A DNA stretch of 43,673 nucleotides from Candidatus Polarisedimenticolaceae bacterium (GCA_021648685.1 JAKISI010000027.1:1-43673); one strand, 5' to 3'. Shown: positions 31,012 through 41,163, counted from the stretch's first letter. Notes: a model not told the origin generated them from the letters alone. Translations and numbers: made by a program.

Positions 31012-31665
31012 ATGACTATTGTCCAGCCAGTGCCGACGGAACCTGAATATCTAAAGCCCTTTCTCGCTTTTTGTCATAAGCGGCGCTACCCCTCCAAGGC
31101 CGAGATCATTCGCCCTGGTGATCCCGCCGATATTCTCTACTACATTGTGGAAGGGTCACTGACGGTTTTCATGGAGGATGAGGAGGGTCATGAGATCATC
31201 CTGACCTATCTGAACAAAGGTGAGTTTATTGGCGAGATGGGGCTTTTTGTAGATAACGCCAACCGTAGCGTAATGGTTCGAACCCGCACCGATTGTCAAC
31301 TGGCCGAGGTAACCTACGCGCGGCTTGAACAGCTGTTGGAGACCGACCTCAAAGAGCACTCCAAGTCCTTCCTGCATGCCATTGGCGCACAGCTCACACA
31401 ACGACTGCTACAGACCAGCCGCAAGGTGGGGCACCTGGCCTTTCTGGATGTCACGGGTCGCATTGCCGGCACCCTGCTGGAGCTGTGCGAACAGCCGGAT
31501 GCCATGACCCATCCCGACGGCATGCAGATTCGTGTTACCCGTCAGGAGATCGGGCGCATCGTAGGGTGCTCAAGAGAGATGGCCGGACGGGTGCTGAAGA
31601 CCCTTGAAGAGCAGGGGCTGGTCACCGTCAAGGGCAAGACCATCGTGGTACTGGGTGCCCGCTAG
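31012..31665 (+). CDS. crp: cAMP receptor protein (CRP/Vfr) transcription factor
   Basis: Global cAMP-responsive regulator. The 217-residue protein aligns throughout with CRP. The cAMP pocket GEFIGEMGLFVDNANRSVMV keeps the Glu, Arg and Ser that contact the nucleotide, a dimer helix follows, and the winged helix-turn-helix is VTRQEIGRIVGCSREMAGRV. The CSRE-xxGR recognition helix keeps the Arg-Glu pair that reads TGTGA half-sites. The C-terminus KGKTIVVLGAR matches E. coli and Pseudomonas orthologues. It is divergent from the yhfA-like gene. Its stop is directly adjacent to the stop of the convergent trpC. Confidence 0.95.
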   Translation: MTIVQPVPTEPEYLKPFLAFCHKRRYPSKAEIIRPGDPADILYYIVEGSLTVFMEDEEGHEIILTYLNKGEFIGEMGLFVDNANRSVMVRTRTDCQLAEVTYARLEQLLETDLKEHSKSFLHAIGAQLTQRLLQTSRKVGHLAFLDVTGRIAGTLLELCEQPDAMTHPDGMQIRVTRQEIGRIVGCSREMAGRVLKTLEEQGLVTVKGKTIVVLGAR

Positions 31666-32469
31666 TCAGTAAAAAAGCTCATGGAGCTTCTTGCCCGGCT
31701 CCGCTGCCCGCATAAAGGCCTCCCCCACCAAAAAGCCCTGCACACCGTTGTGCCGCATCAGCGCCACATCTTCTCGGGTGTGAATGCCACTCTCGGTGAC
31801 CACGATGCGATCCTTTGGGATCTGCGCCAGCAGCTTGATGGTTGTCTGCAGAGAGGTCTCAAAGGTGCGCAGGTTGCGGTTATTGATGCCGATCAGCCGG
31901 GCATCCAGCCGCAGGGCGCGCTCCAGCTCTGCGGCATCATGCACCTCCACCAGCAGATCCAGATCCAGTCCGGCGGCCAGCTCTGACAGTTCGCGCAGCT
32001 GGGCATCCTCCAGACAGGCTGCAATCAGCAGGATGCAGTCAGCTCCCATGGCTCGCGCCTCATAGAGCTGGTAGGGGTCGATCATGAAATCCTTGCGCAA
32101 CACCGGCAGGGCACTGGCCGCACGCGCCTCTTTCAGATAGGCATCGGCACCCTGAAAGAAATCCATGTCGGTCAATACCGACAGGCAGGCCGCCCCGCCC
32201 TCTGCATAACTGCGAGCGATATCGGCAGGAGAGAAGTCCTCACGGATCACCCCTTTGCTGGGCGAGGCCTTTTTTATCTCTGCAATGACTGCCGCCTCGC
32301 CAGCGCTGATCCTGGCTTCGATGGCGGCCACAAAGCCTCTGGGCTGAGGCAACCCCTCCAGCGACGCCATCAGCTGCTTCAGCGGCCGTCTTGCGGCGCG
32401 CTCGGCGACCTCTTCTGTCTTACGGCGGATGATTTTTTTCAGAATGTCAGGGGGGTTGCTCATGGGCAT
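31666..32469 (-). CDS. trpC: Indole-3-glycerol phosphate synthase
   Basis: Closes the indole ring from carboxyphenylaminodeoxyribulose phosphate. The 267-residue TIM barrel has [21 protein letters not shown] (catalytic Glu and Lys), [45 protein letters not shown] and [15 protein letters not shown] 32469 overlaps the trpD stop as TGATG, which supports this start over ATG 32463. It is a monofunctional TrpC without a TrpF domain. It is last in the trp unit; its stop abuts that of the convergent crp. Confidence 0.96.
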   Translation of the reverse strand: MPMSNPPDILKKIIRRKTEEVAERAARRPLKQLMASLEGLPQPRGFVAAIEARISAGEAAVIAEIKKASPSKGVIREDFSPADIARSYAEGGAACLSVLTDMDFFQGADAYLKEARAASALPVLRKDFMIDPYQLYEARAMGADCILLIAACLEDAQLRELSELAAGLDLDLLVEVHDAAELERALRLDARLIGINNRNLRTFETSLQTTIKLLAQIPKDRIVVTESGIHTREDVALMRHNGVQGFLVGEAFMRAAEPGKKLHELFY

Positions 32470-33488
32470 CAGTCAAAACTCTGGGTCAGGATGATCAGTT
32501 GATCCAGCTTGCTGCGCGCCTCACCACTGGCAATGGCAGCATCGGCTCTTTTAACGCCATCGGCCAGGCTCTCTGCCAGACCCGCTGTATAGATGGCTGC
32601 ACCAGCATTGAGGCAGACGATATCCCGCGCCGCACCAGGGTTGTCCTCCAGCACGGAGCGGATCACCGCCAGACTCTGCCCGGCACCCTCCACGGCCAGC
32701 TCGGAGACCGGCATGCGCTGCATGCCAAACTGCTCGGGCGAGATGGCATAACGCCTCACAACGCCATCCTTCAGCTCTGCCACTTCGGTGTGGTCGCCAA
32801 TGCTGATCTCATCCAGCCCGTCGCGAGAATGCACCACCAGCACATGGCGGCTGCCCAGACTCTGCAACACATTGGCCAGCGGCTCCAGCAGCTCTTCGCT
32901 GAAGACGCCAAGTAGCTGGTTGGGCGCACCAGCCGGGTTGGTCAGCGGCCCCAGCACGTTAAAGAGGGTGCGCACGCCCAGCTCGCGGCGCGGACCAATA
33001 GCATGCTTCATGGCGCTGTGGTGGGCGGGGGCAAACATAAAGCCCAGCCCCACCTTTTGCACACAGTGGGCGACCTGCTGCGGCGTCAGATCCAGCCGCA
33101 CACCGGCGGCCTCCAGCAGGTCGGCACTGCCGGATTTGCTGGAGATGGAGCGATTGCCATGCTTGGCCACCCGCGCACCGGCAGCAGCAGCGACAAAGGC
33201 GCTGGCGGTGGAGATATTGAAAGAGCCGGAGGCATCACCACCAGTGCCGCAGGTATCGATCAGGTTTTCGGCATCCACCTCAACCTTGGTTGCCAGCTCC
33301 CGCATCACCCGGGCGGCAGCGGTGATCTCCTGCACGGTTTCACCCTTCATGCGCAGGCCGACCAGAAAGCCGCCAATCTGCGCCGGGGTCGCGCCACCGG
33401 TCATGATGCTGCGCATCACCTGCGTCATCGCTTCGTCTGTGAGATTCTGATGCGCCAGAACCTGGTTAATGGCCTGTTTTATATCCAT
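32469..33488 (-). CDS. trpD: Anthranilate phosphoribosyltransferase
   Basis: Transfers phosphoribose from PRPP to anthranilate. The 339-residue protein starts at ATG 33488 ([17 protein letters not shown]), one base after the trpG stop. Family blocks: [17 protein letters not shown], the PRPP loop [53 protein letters not shown] and [19 protein letters not shown]. It is monofunctional, separate from the glutamine amidotransferase subunit. Confidence 0.96.
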   Translation of the reverse strand: MDIKQAINQVLAHQNLTDEAMTQVMRSIMTGGATPAQIGGFLVGLRMKGETVQEITAAARVMRELATKVEVDAENLIDTCGTGGDASGSFNISTASAFVAAAAGARVAKHGNRSISSKSGSADLLEAAGVRLDLTPQQVAHCVQKVGLGFMFAPAHHSAMKHAIGPRRELGVRTLFNVLGPLTNPAGAPNQLLGVFSEELLEPLANVLQSLGSRHVLVVHSRDGLDEISIGDHTEVAELKDGVVRRYAISPEQFGMQRMPVSELAVEGAGQSLAVIRSVLEDNPGAARDIVCLNAGAAIYTAGLAESLADGVKRADAAIASGEARSKLDQLIILTQSFD

Positions 33489-33489
33489 C

Positions 33490-34071
33490 CTATCTGCCCT
33501 CGATAAAGTTCCGCAACAGGTCGTGGCCATGCCGGGTCAGGATCGATTCCGGGTGGAACTGCACCCCCTGAATATCCAGCTCCCGATGGCGCACGCCCAT
33601 GATCTCATCCCGCTCACCCGCCTCATTCTCTGTCCAGGCGGTTACCTCCAGCGACTCCGGCAGGCGCTCTTTTTCAACCACCAGGGAGTGGTAGCGGGTT
33701 GCCTCGAAGGGGTTTTCCAGCCCTGCGAAAACACCGGCGTCTTGATGGTGGATCATGGAGGTCTTGCCATGCATCACCGCATGCGCATGCACGATCCGGC
33801 CACCAAAGGCCTGTGCAATGGACTGGTGCCCAAGACAGACCCCCAGAATGGGGATGCGCCCGGCAAACCGCTTGATGGCATCGACCGAGATACCCGCCTC
33901 ATCCGGTGTGCAGGGGCCGGGGGAGATGACCAGCTGATCCGGCTTCATCGCCTCGATCTGCTCCAGCGTAATTTGATCGTTGCGGTGAACCTCCACTGCC
34001 ACACCCAGCTCACCCAGATACTGCACCAGGTTGTAGGTGAAGGAGTCGTAGTTGTCGATCATTAGCAGCAT
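33490..34071 (-). CDS. trpG: Anthranilate synthase glutamine amidotransferase subunit (TrpG/PabA)
   Basis: Releases ammonia from glutamine for TrpE, and in many gammaproteobacteria also for PabB. The 193-residue class I amidotransferase has [20 protein letters not shown] and [15 protein letters not shown]. The nucleophile Cys is in [21 protein letters not shown] follows, and the His-x-Glu pair is in [11 protein letters not shown]. Adjacent to trpD (one-base gap) and 30 bases after the small zinc-ribbon gene. Confidence 0.95.
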   Translation of the reverse strand: MLLMIDNYDSFTYNLVQYLGELGVAVEVHRNDQITLEQIEAMKPDQLVISPGPCTPDEAGISVDAIKRFAGRIPILGVCLGHQSIAQAFGGRIVHAHAVMHGKTSMIHHQDAGVFAGLENPFEATRYHSLVVEKERLPESLEVTAWTENEAGERDEIMGVRHRELDIQGVQFHPESILTRHGHDLLRNFIEGR

Positions 34072-34101
34072 CTGTCTATGCCTTGATTATGGTGCATTCA
34101 T

Positions 34102-34404
34102 TTAAATGGGTTTGCTAAAGCTGGTCTTGCAGGATGGACACTCTTTTGTCTGGTTTTTTGACCATGAAATCCAGCTGGCCCAGATGGCCGTCTCATGAAA
34201 CAGATGCTCATATAACGATCTGTTGCAGTATGGACAATGCATGGTTTTATAACCGTAACGGCTCAGTATCCAGACAAGGGCAACCCCTGTGATCATCAGT
34301 GGTATTGACTCAATATAAAGCCCAGCAAGCATAATAGCGGCTGCAAATACCATCGCAATCAGCAGTTGCCTGAATCTTCTCGTTATGAGATCCCTGCCAT
34401 TCAT
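34102..34404 (-). CDS. Small membrane protein with a zinc-ribbon-like tail, inside the trp operon
   Basis: A 100-residue protein starting at ATG 34404, which overlaps the trpE stop as TGATG, so translation is coupled. Residues 1-10 are basic, followed by two membrane helices (LLIAMVFAAAIMLAGLY and SIPLMITGVALVWILS). The cytosolic tail has two knuckles, CPYCNRSLYEH and CPSCKTSF, spaced like a zinc ribbon, with His and Trp residues between. I do not recognise a family. The frame can be extended to 34479 only by running into trpE. It separates the two anthranilate synthase subunit genes, an unusual position. Confidence 0.7.
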   Translation of the reverse strand: MNGRDLITRRFRQLLIAMVFAAAIMLAGLYIESIPLMITGVALVWILSRYGYKTMHCPYCNRSLYEHLFHETAIWASWISWSKNQTKECPSCKTSFSKPI

Positions 34405-35879
34405 CAACTCTCCAGCCCGGCCTCCGCCTGCGCCACCGCACGGAAGATGGCGCGACCTTTGTTCATGGTCTCTTTCCACTCCAGCTCGGGGATGGAGTCG
34501 GCCACTATGCCGGCACCAGCCTGGATATGCAGGGTCTTGCCCTGGATCACCGCAGTGCGGATGGCAATTGCGGTATCCATATTGCCATTCCAGGCGAGGT
34601 AGCCGACTGCACCGGAGTAGGCACCGCGCTTCACTGGCTCCAGTTCGTCGATGATCTCCATGGCGCGGATCTTGGGCGCACCGCTGACGGTACCCGCCGG
34701 GAAGGTGGCACGCAGCACATCCATGGCGCTCAGCCCCTCTTTCAACTCGCCCACCACATTGGAGACAATATGCATGACATGCGAGTAACGCTCAACGATC
34801 ATCTTCTCGGTCAGCTCGACGGTGCCGATCTTTGCCACCCGACCGGCATCGTTGCGTCCCAGGTCGATCAGCATCAGGTGTTCGGCCAGCTCTTTGGGGT
34901 CGGCCAGCAGTTCGGCCTCCAGCGCCCTGTCCTCCTGCTCAGTGTGACCCCGGCGACGGGTACCCGCAATGGGGCGCACGGTGACGATGCCATCCTCCAG
35001 CCGGGTCAGGATCTCGGGTGAGGAGCCTACAATGTGGAAATCATCCAGATTCAAGAAATACATATAGGGCGAAGGGTTGACCCCGCGCAGTGCCCGATAG
35101 AGATCCAGCGGCGGTGCCGTAAACGGGATCGACAGGCGCTGGGAGAGCACCACCTGCATCGCATCACCATCCAGGATGTACTCCTTAACACGCTTCACCG
35201 CCTGTTTAAACCGCTCCTCGGTAAAACCTGAAACAAAATCAGACTCATCAATGGCGCGTGCGGGGCGCTCTGGCCGGGGGGCAATAGCACCTTTCATCTT
35301 GTCGACCAGGGATTGCAGGCGCGCCTGGGCCGAATCAAAAGTCTCGCCCTGGGTGGGGTCGGCATGCACGATGACGTAGATGCGCCCCTTCAGGTTGTCA
35401 AACACGACCACCTCGTCGGAGACCATCAGCAGGATATCCGGGGTGCCCAGCAGATCCGGGTTGGGGCAGTTGGCCAGACGCGGCTCGATGTAGCGCACTG
35501 TATCGTAGCCAAAGTAGCCCACCAGGCCGCCAGTAAAGCGGGGCAGACCCTGGTCAGTGGCAACCTGGTAGCGCGCCTGAAAGGTTTCGATCCAGGCCAG
35601 TGGGTCATCCACCTCGACCTCTTCGACGGTTTCGCCATCGCTCTCTACGGTGATCTTCAGACCATTGACCCGCAGCAGGGTGCGGCAGGGCAGGCCGATG
35701 ATGGAGTAGCGCCCCCACTTTTCGCCGCCCTGCACCGATTCAAACAGGTAGGAGTAGGGGCCATCGGCCAGTTTAAGGTAGACGCTTAGCGGGGTGTCGA
35801 GATCCGCCAGCACTTCGCGCATCAGGGGTATACGATTGTGGCCTTGGCTAGCCAGGGTTTCAAACTGTTCGGGGGTCAT
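34404..35879 (-). CDS. trpE: Anthranilate synthase component I
   Basis: Makes anthranilate from chorismate with ammonia from TrpG; first step of tryptophan synthesis. The 491-residue protein has the N-terminal feedback-inhibition region with [19 protein letters not shown]. Its catalytic domain shows [80 protein letters not shown] and [20 protein letters not shown] eight bases upstream supports ATG 35879. A leader of 170 bases separates it from gph; no tandem-Trp leader peptide is visible there. Confidence 0.97.
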   Translation of the reverse strand: MTPEQFETLASQGHNRIPLMREVLADLDTPLSVYLKLADGPYSYLFESVQGGEKWGRYSIIGLPCRTLLRVNGLKITVESDGETVEEVEVDDPLAWIETFQARYQVATDQGLPRFTGGLVGYFGYDTVRYIEPRLANCPNPDLLGTPDILLMVSDEVVVFDNLKGRIYVIVHADPTQGETFDSAQARLQSLVDKMKGAIAPRPERPARAIDESDFVSGFTEERFKQAVKRVKEYILDGDAMQVVLSQRLSIPFTAPPLDLYRALRGVNPSPYMYFLNLDDFHIVGSSPEILTRLEDGIVTVRPIAGTRRRGHTEQEDRALEAELLADPKELAEHLMLIDLGRNDAGRVAKIGTVELTEKMIVERYSHVMHIVSNVVGELKEGLSAMDVLRATFPAGTVSGAPKIRAMEIIDELEPVKRGAYSGAVGYLAWNGNMDTAIAIRTAVIQGKTLHIQAGAGIVADSIPELEWKETMNKGRAIFRAVAQAEAGLES

Positions 35880-36049
35880 GCTTCTCTCCAGACAACATTC
35901 ATCAGGCAGGGTGGGGGGGTGCTAAATCACCCACGCCATCGCGTGCCTGTTTTGAGCATGTTGTGCAGAAAATGATACATTTTGGGTTCCTGTCTGGCTG
36001 GGCGCTAAGATAAACCAAAACAGGGGAAGTTTCGAGCAGTTATCTTTCT

Positions 36050-36715
36050 TTAGATAGTCCCCATAAGATCGAGCAGGGAGTCAACCACCTTGTCAGGCAT
36101 GGCTTTGTTGATATCCTGCCCGTGGTTGTAGCCATAGCTGACGCAGACCACCTGGAACCCTGCGGAGCGAGCCGCCCGGACATCATTGACAGAGTCACCA
36201 ATCATGAGCGACTGAAGCGGTACGGCATTGAGCTTTCTGGCCGCATACAGCAGGGGCGCTGGGTCTGGTTTTTTTGTTGACAGCGTATCGCCACAGACCA
36301 CGACACCAAAATAGTCTCGTAACCCCAGCTCTTTCAATAAGGTTTCGGTAAAGCTGCTGGCCTTGTTGGTTACGCAGCCGAGTGGATATCCCATGGCCTG
36401 CATGTAATCCAGCGCATCGCAAACGCCTGGGTAGACGGTAGAGCGCCGCGCGGTGTTCTCGGCATAGAGCTGTAAAAATATCGGGTAGGCCCGCTGGAAC
36501 AGCGCCTCATCCGGCTCCCCTTTAAGTGCACCAACCAGGGCTCTGCGCACAAACCGCTCCATGCCGTTGCCGACCCAGTCCCGCGCCTGCTCTTCACCAC
36601 GGGTGGGAAGCCCTAACTGCTCCATCATGGCATCGGCACAAAAGGCCAGATCCGGCACACTGTCCACCAGGGTGCCATCCAGATCCAGCAGGATCATTTG
36701 AGGTTTATTCAACAT
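36050..36715 (-). CDS. gph: Phosphoglycolate phosphatase
   Basis: HAD-family enzyme that hydrolyses 2-phosphoglycolate, made by RuBisCO oxygenation or DNA-end repair. The start at ATG 36715 (MLNKPQMILLDLDGTLVDSV) is the normal one; an extension to 36793 adds nothing recognisable. HAD motif I is LLDLDGTLVDS, motif II lies in CVTNKASSFTE, the lysine of motif III is in STKKPDPAPLLYAA, and motif IV is MIGDSVNDVRAARSAG. The 221-residue length is typical. rpe-gph-trpE order is common in gammaproteobacteria, here with a membrane gene between rpe and gph. Confidence 0.93.
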   Translation of the reverse strand: MLNKPQMILLDLDGTLVDSVPDLAFCADAMMEQLGLPTRGEEQARDWVGNGMERFVRRALVGALKGEPDEALFQRAYPIFLQLYAENTARRSTVYPGVCDALDYMQAMGYPLGCVTNKASSFTETLLKELGLRDYFGVVVCGDTLSTKKPDPAPLLYAARKLNAVPLQSLMIGDSVNDVRAARSAGFQVVCVSYGYNHGQDINKAMPDKVVDSLLDLMGTI

Positions 36716-36746
36716 AACGAAACTCACTACGTTAATAAGTGCAGGG

Positions 36747-37133
36747 CTAATGCACCCGCTTTTCAATGAAAGGAAGGAACAGGGCAGACCCACCCAGCAG
36801 CAGAAAAGGCGCGCCTGGCCCGGCCATCACCTTTAGGGCAGATAGCCCCATTACCGGCAACAGGATCAGCGCCCCGACAGCCATCAGGCCTGAGACCCAA
36901 AAGAAGGCGGCCAGACTGACCTTTACGCCGCGTGGCATGCGGGCTCTTCTGATGCGCTCAGGGTCTGCGGCTGACCGCACGACCCAGCAGAGAGAGCTGA
37001 TCACCAGCAGCGCAAGCAGTGCGATATAGAGGAGCTGCTCCTCAAAGGTGATCGGCTGCGCCGAGCGGTAGTGGTGGATGGCCGCTATTGCAGCAGCAAT
37101 GCCCAATGCAACGGCTGGATGGGACAGCTTCAT
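36747..37133 (-). CDS. Small integral membrane protein, unknown function
   Basis: A 128-residue protein with about four hydrophobic helices (VALGIAAAIAAIHH; LLYIALLALLVISSLCWVV; VSLAAFFWVSGLMAVGALIL; PFLLLGGSALFLPFI) joined by a basic loop (RIRRARMPRGVK). The start codon directly follows the rpe stop (TAGATG), so the two are coupled. No family was recognised. Its place between rpe and gph suggests only co-expression. Confidence 0.7.
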   Translation of the reverse strand: MKLSHPAVALGIAAAIAAIHHYRSAQPITFEEQLLYIALLALLVISSLCWVVRSAADPERIRRARMPRGVKVSLAAFFWVSGLMAVGALILLPVMGLSALKVMAGPGAPFLLLGGSALFLPFIEKRVH

Positions 37134-37823
37134 CTAATCAGCCTTGGCCAGCTCATCACGCATCGCTTGAATGATGCTGTCATAGCAGTTGGGATCGCTC
37201 TCTTTTGCAGCACCAAAGAGCGCGGAGCCAGCGACAAAGGTGTCTGCCCCCGCCCCTCTGATCTCACGGATATTAGTGACCTTTACACCACCGTCAACCT
37301 CCAGCCGGATATCCCGTCCGGATGCATCAATCATCCTGCGCACCTGGCGCAGCTTGTCCAACGTGGCCGGGATGAAGCTCTGCCCACCAAAACCGGGGTT
37401 CACGGACATCAGCAGGATCATATCCACCTTGTCCATTACATATTCCAGATATGACAGGGGGGTAGCCGGGTTGAACACCAGACCGGATTTACAACCCTCG
37501 TTGTGGATCAACTGCAAGCTGCGGTCAATGTGCTCTGAACCCTCCGGATGGAAGGTGATGTAGCTGGCACCCGCTTGGGCAAAATCGGGGATGATCCGAT
37601 CCACCGGCTTGACCATCAGGTGCACATCAATGGGCGCAGTTACCCCATGTTTGCGCAGCGCCTCACAGACCAGCGGGCCGATGGTAAGGTTGGGCACATA
37701 GTGATTATCCATCACATCGAAGTGCACGATATCGGCTCCCGATGCCAGGATGTTATCCACCTCTTCGCCCAACCTGGCAAAATCGGCAGCGAGGATGGAG
37801 GGGGCAATCAGATTTTTAGACAT
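37134..37823 (-). CDS. rpe: Ribulose-phosphate 3-epimerase
   Basis: Interconverts ribulose 5-phosphate and xylulose 5-phosphate in the pentose phosphate and Calvin cycles. The 229-residue TIM barrel has [17 protein letters not shown], the metal-binding [28 protein letters not shown], the [10 protein letters not shown] segment, and [13 protein letters not shown]. The catalytic aspartate is in [12 protein letters not shown], and FVAGSALFG is the phosphate-binding end. GAGAGAGA upstream can act as ribosome-binding site. 22 bases downstream of djlA. Confidence 0.97.
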   Translation of the reverse strand: MSKNLIAPSILAADFARLGEEVDNILASGADIVHFDVMDNHYVPNLTIGPLVCEALRKHGVTAPIDVHLMVKPVDRIIPDFAQAGASYITFHPEGSEHIDRSLQLIHNEGCKSGLVFNPATPLSYLEYVMDKVDMILLMSVNPGFGGQSFIPATLDKLRQVRRMIDASGRDIRLEVDGGVKVTNIREIRGAGADTFVAGSALFGAAKESDPNCYDSIIQAMRDELAKAD

Positions 37824-37845
37824 GTTCTCTCTCGAATTCTATGGG

Positions 37846-38661
37846 TTACCATCCGCGAGCCTCTTTCACCTTTTCGTAGGCCTTGCGGATATCATGAGTC
37901 TTGCGTGTGGCCATCTTCATCATCTCCTCCGGCAGCCCTTTGGCCACCAGCTTGTCTGGATGGTGCTGGCTGAGCAGGCGGCGATAGGCCTTTTTCACGT
38001 CACTGTCACTGGTATCCGGTGAGACATTGAGGATGGCGTAGGCATCTTTCAGTGACAGCCCCTGAGGCTGTGCGGGCGGCGCACCACGCTGTCGTCTTCC
38101 GCCGCCATTGAACCCCCGTTCGGCTGCAATCATCTGCTCCAGACGGCGGTAGATAAATTCCGAGACACCTACTTGTGAGCAGATATGCAGCAGCAGCTCC
38201 TCCTCTGCTGGAGCCAGTCGGCCATCTGCATAGGCCGCCTGGATCTGGATCTCGACAAACATCTGGATCAACGTATTGCGCCGATGGCACTCACGCCGAA
38301 ATTGATCCAACACATCATCCAGCGGAAAATCAGCCGCCTTCCCCTCGGTAAAGAGGCGCATGGCGGTCTGACGCAGGTGGGGAGCCAGATCCATCTCGTT
38401 CATCACCGATTGCGCCAGCGCAATCTCATCTGCCGAGACCCGGCCATCCACCTTGGCCACATGCCCCATCACAGAGAAGGTGGCGGTAAAAAAGGCAGTC
38501 TGTACCCGCTCACGATCGCCTGGATCAAGCTCTTCCGCCCCATCCAGACCCTTAAGCCCTTTGTCCAGATTATGACCCAGCGCCGCACCCAGCAGCGCAC
38601 CGAGCGGACCACCCACCATAAACCCAAAGGCTCCGCCAACTACTTTTCCCCACCAGCTCAC
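37846..38661 (-). CDS. djlA: Membrane-anchored DnaJ-like co-chaperone DjlA
   Basis: Type III J-protein that recruits DnaK to the inner membrane. The 271-residue protein starts at GTG 38661. The N-terminus is a glycine-rich membrane segment (VVGGAFGFMVGGPLGALLGA), residues of about 50-170 form a TerB-like domain, and the C-terminal J-domain holds DAYAILNVSPDTSDSDVKKA and the HPD triad in LLSQHHPDKLVAKG. The domain order is exactly that of DjlA. It heads the long minus-strand unit that leads into rpe, gph and the trp genes. Confidence 0.93.
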   Translation of the reverse strand: MSWWGKVVGGAFGFMVGGPLGALLGAALGHNLDKGLKGLDGAEELDPGDRERVQTAFFTATFSVMGHVAKVDGRVSADEIALAQSVMNEMDLAPHLRQTAMRLFTEGKAADFPLDDVLDQFRRECHRRNTLIQMFVEIQIQAAYADGRLAPAEEELLLHICSQVGVSEFIYRRLEQMIAAERGFNGGGRRQRGAPPAQPQGLSLKDAYAILNVSPDTSDSDVKKAYRRLLSQHHPDKLVAKGLPEEMMKMATRKTHDIRKAYEKVKEARGW

Positions 38662-38864
38662 ACCTTGCCCCCTGCTCTTGAGGTGAAACGAATATCATCG
38701 CGAAACCGCCTGTACAATGCAATGATTAAGATGATACAACTACACATTACGCTAAGATAACCTTAGAACCCTCCGGTTCAGGGACAGATTGATCAAACCC
38801 CTCCTTAAGTAATCCAATAGACCGCCGATAAAACAGGCAAGAGCCAGTAGACGGGAGAAGAGTA

Positions 38865-39071
38865 ATGATGACTGTGATTGATATGGCCAGTGGCGAGTTG
38901 ATCAGTAGCAACAGCACAATACAGACAGGGCACCCCGCTACCGCATACAGGGATGAGTTTTTCACTCCCTCCCTTGCACTACAAGAGATAGAGCCGGAAG
39001 TCTCTCTAAACAGCATGCCTCCAGAGCTTGCAGATATTCCAGCCGCTGCAATTCTTGCCAGATTTGAATAG
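38865..39071 (+). CDS. Small acidic protein of 68 residues, unknown function
   Basis: GGGAG seven bases before ATG 38865 and a strong intrinsic terminator 20 bases after the stop support this as a real single-gene unit. The protein is soluble, acidic and proline-containing (MTVIDMASGELISSN, EFFTPSLALQEIEPEVS, PPELADIPAAAILARFE), with no cysteines and no membrane helix. An overlapping minus-strand frame (38747-39016) has no such signals. No family recognised. Confidence 0.55.
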   Translation: MMTVIDMASGELISSNSTIQTGHPATAYRDEFFTPSLALQEIEPEVSLNSMPPELADIPAAAILARFE

Positions 39072-39091
39072 CTTCCATACGGATAGCTAAC

Positions 39092-39118
39092 AATGCCGCC
39101 TTCCGGGCGGCATTTTTT
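39092..39118 (+). terminator. Intrinsic terminator
   Basis: Stem ATGCCGCC / GGCGGCAT with a five-base loop, followed by TTTTTT. Ends the transcript of the small gene at 38865. Confidence 0.9.
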
Positions 39119-39227
39119 ATCCCTTTAATTAAAGGTCTGCTGAATAGCAGCAGCTGACAGCATTTAGCGTTTCAAACTATCCTTCACTTTGTAGCCACTG
39201 GGTAAGATAAAGAGCCACACCGTTTAT

Positions 39228-41135
39228 ATGCTAACCAAGCGCATCAATATCAAATCAAAAATCCTTCTTAGCATGCTGGCTATTGGATTCATTCCGGGAC
39301 TGTTTGGCATCGCATCCATCTACATCTGGGGGATGGATATTTTTCGGCAATCAACGGGCAAAAGTCTAATCCACCTTACCCATCAAATAGCAGCAAATAT
39401 TCGCATTACCCTCGATAAAGAAGCATCCGAAGGGATGCTCATAATACAACACCCCGATGTTCACCTCTTGGTACGCAGCACAACAGACGAACAGAAAACA
39501 CTCAACACCTCAATAAAAAACAGTTTCAGCAAAGGGATAAACCACAAACCCTATGCCACCTATCTTATCTACAATCAGGCTGGCAATCTGATATTGCAGT
39601 TAGGCCCAGAGATTGAGACCCCTCCCGCAAGCACCTTTGCACTCTCTGTTTTTAACGACATCACTGCAAATGCAATGGTTGGCGACCCGGTCAACAGCCA
39701 TACCAGCAAAGGGTTCTATATCCCGATATTTACCCCCATCCATAGCCATACTGAAAACAAAAACAGTAACATCATTGGGGGCATGATTACATATTTGAAC
39801 ATCCCTCAGCTGCTAAGCAGCATCCAAATCAGTAACCCTGTGGAAGCAGGACACTTTAACCTGCTCACAAAATCCGGCATGCTTATTTATGATCCTATCG
39901 TTACCACTGGCAACATACCATTTTCAACACAGCTCACCGATGCAATTGCATCTGGCAAAAAACAGTGGAACATAGAGATTGATGAGCACGGCATTGAGTC
40001 TCTCCACACCCTGATACCACTCTCATTGGCTTATCAGACGGGATTAATCTATAGCGGCACTAATGAGCTGTATGTCTCTATCACGCAGCCTGCTATTGAA
40101 GCCTTTGTTGCACCCACAAGGAGTGTGTTGATTGGCGCCGCGTTGCCCGGATTTATTTTGGCACTTCTGCTTACACTCATCATCTATTTACTGCTAAAAA
40201 AACTGATCAACCCTATTCACACGCTAAAGGAAGGCGCCTCTATTATTGGAGGCGGAAATCTTGATCATAAAATTGAAGTTCAATCTTCTGATGAAATTGA
40301 GGATCTTGCAGAAGAGTTCAATAAGATGACCACGGCATTAAAATCATCTTATGCCGATCTGGAGAAAAAGATCCAGAAAAGAACGCTCGAACTTAAAGCC
40401 TCCAATGAGGAGCTTGAAAAGGCCAACCACCTGAAATCACAATTTTTAGCCAGCATGTCGCATGAACTTCGCACACCGCTAAATGCCATCATGGGTTTTT
40501 CCGAGGTGCTGACTGAAGAGGTCTACGGTAAAATTAATGAGAAGCAACGCAGATACTTAAACAATATTTATAAAAGCGGGAAGCATCTGCTTGAAGTGAT
40601 CAACGACATACTTGACCTGTCAAAAATTGAAGCGGGTAAAATGACTCTCCATTTAAGGGAACTGGTTGTTGCCGATGCCATCCTTGAGGTTCATAACCTT
40701 AGCTTGCAGCTGGCTTCCAAAGCCAATGTAGAGCTCTCATTTCATACTGACCAGGCTCCCAATTTAATCATTGCTGATTGCGTTCGATTTCGGCAGATCA
40801 TGTACAATCTTCTAAGTAACGCAATCAAATTCACTCCAGAGGGCGGAAACATAACCGTTACCGTCCAGCAAATTGACAGTAATTTAAAGGTATCGGTAAG
40901 CGACACTGGCATAGGAATCCCGCATGAGCACATCGAAAACATCTTTAAACCTTTCCGACAAGTAGATGGTTCCTCCTCTCGAAACTATGAAGGAACCGGC
41001 TTGGGACTTGCCTTAACCAAGGAGTTTGTTGAGATGCACGGCGGTCACATATCAGTGTCCAGCAGACAACATCAAGGGAGCTGCTTCACTTTTACCATCC
41101 CCATACATACACCGCTTACCTTAGAACCCTATTAA
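39228..41135 (+). CDS. Membrane sensor histidine kinase
   Basis: A 635-residue kinase. Transmembrane helix 1 lies at residues 12-36 and an extracytoplasmic sensor of about 260 residues follows. Helix 2 is near 303-328 (VLIGAALPGFILALLLTLII). A HAMP domain follows (INPIHTLKEGASIIGGGNLD), then a coiled coil. The HisKA box has phospho-acceptor His412 in SMSHELRTPLNAI. The ATPase domain has the N box (NLLSNAIKFTPEGG), G1 (VSDTGIGIP), F (FKPFRQVDGSSS) and G2 (GTGLGLALTKEF). The sensor looks dCache-like but no ligand can be named. The HD-GYP regulator 28 bases downstream is its likely partner. Confidence 0.9.
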   Translation: MLTKRINIKSKILLSMLAIGFIPGLFGIASIYIWGMDIFRQSTGKSLIHLTHQIAANIRITLDKEASEGMLIIQHPDVHLLVRSTTDEQKTLNTSIKNSFSKGINHKPYATYLIYNQAGNLILQLGPEIETPPASTFALSVFNDITANAMVGDPVNSHTSKGFYIPIFTPIHSHTENKNSNIIGGMITYLNIPQLLSSIQISNPVEAGHFNLLTKSGMLIYDPIVTTGNIPFSTQLTDAIASGKKQWNIEIDEHGIESLHTLIPLSLAYQTGLIYSGTNELYVSITQPAIEAFVAPTRSVLIGAALPGFILALLLTLIIYLLLKKLINPIHTLKEGASIIGGGNLDHKIEVQSSDEIEDLAEEFNKMTTALKSSYADLEKKIQKRTLELKASNEELEKANHLKSQFLASMSHELRTPLNAIMGFSEVLTEEVYGKINEKQRRYLNNIYKSGKHLLEVINDILDLSKIEAGKMTLHLRELVVADAILEVHNLSLQLASKANVELSFHTDQAPNLIIADCVRFRQIMYNLLSNAIKFTPEGGNITVTVQQIDSNLKVSVSDTGIGIPHEHIENIFKPFRQVDGSSSRNYEGTGLGLALTKEFVEMHGGHISVSSRQHQGSCFTFTIPIHTPLTLEPY

Positions 41136-41163
41136 ACGGCACCTTTACAAACACCACTCGCTA

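Noticed and set aside
35880-36049. Possible trp attenuator leader upstream of trpE
   Set aside because: A 17-codon frame (MYHFLHNMLKTGTRWRG) contains only one Trp codon and no clear antiterminator/terminator pair follows. Evidence is too weak to call.
38747-39016. Minus-strand 89-residue frame overlapping the small plus-strand gene
   Set aside because: No ribosome-binding site, no terminator on its strand and an irregular composition. The plus-strand frame has both signals.
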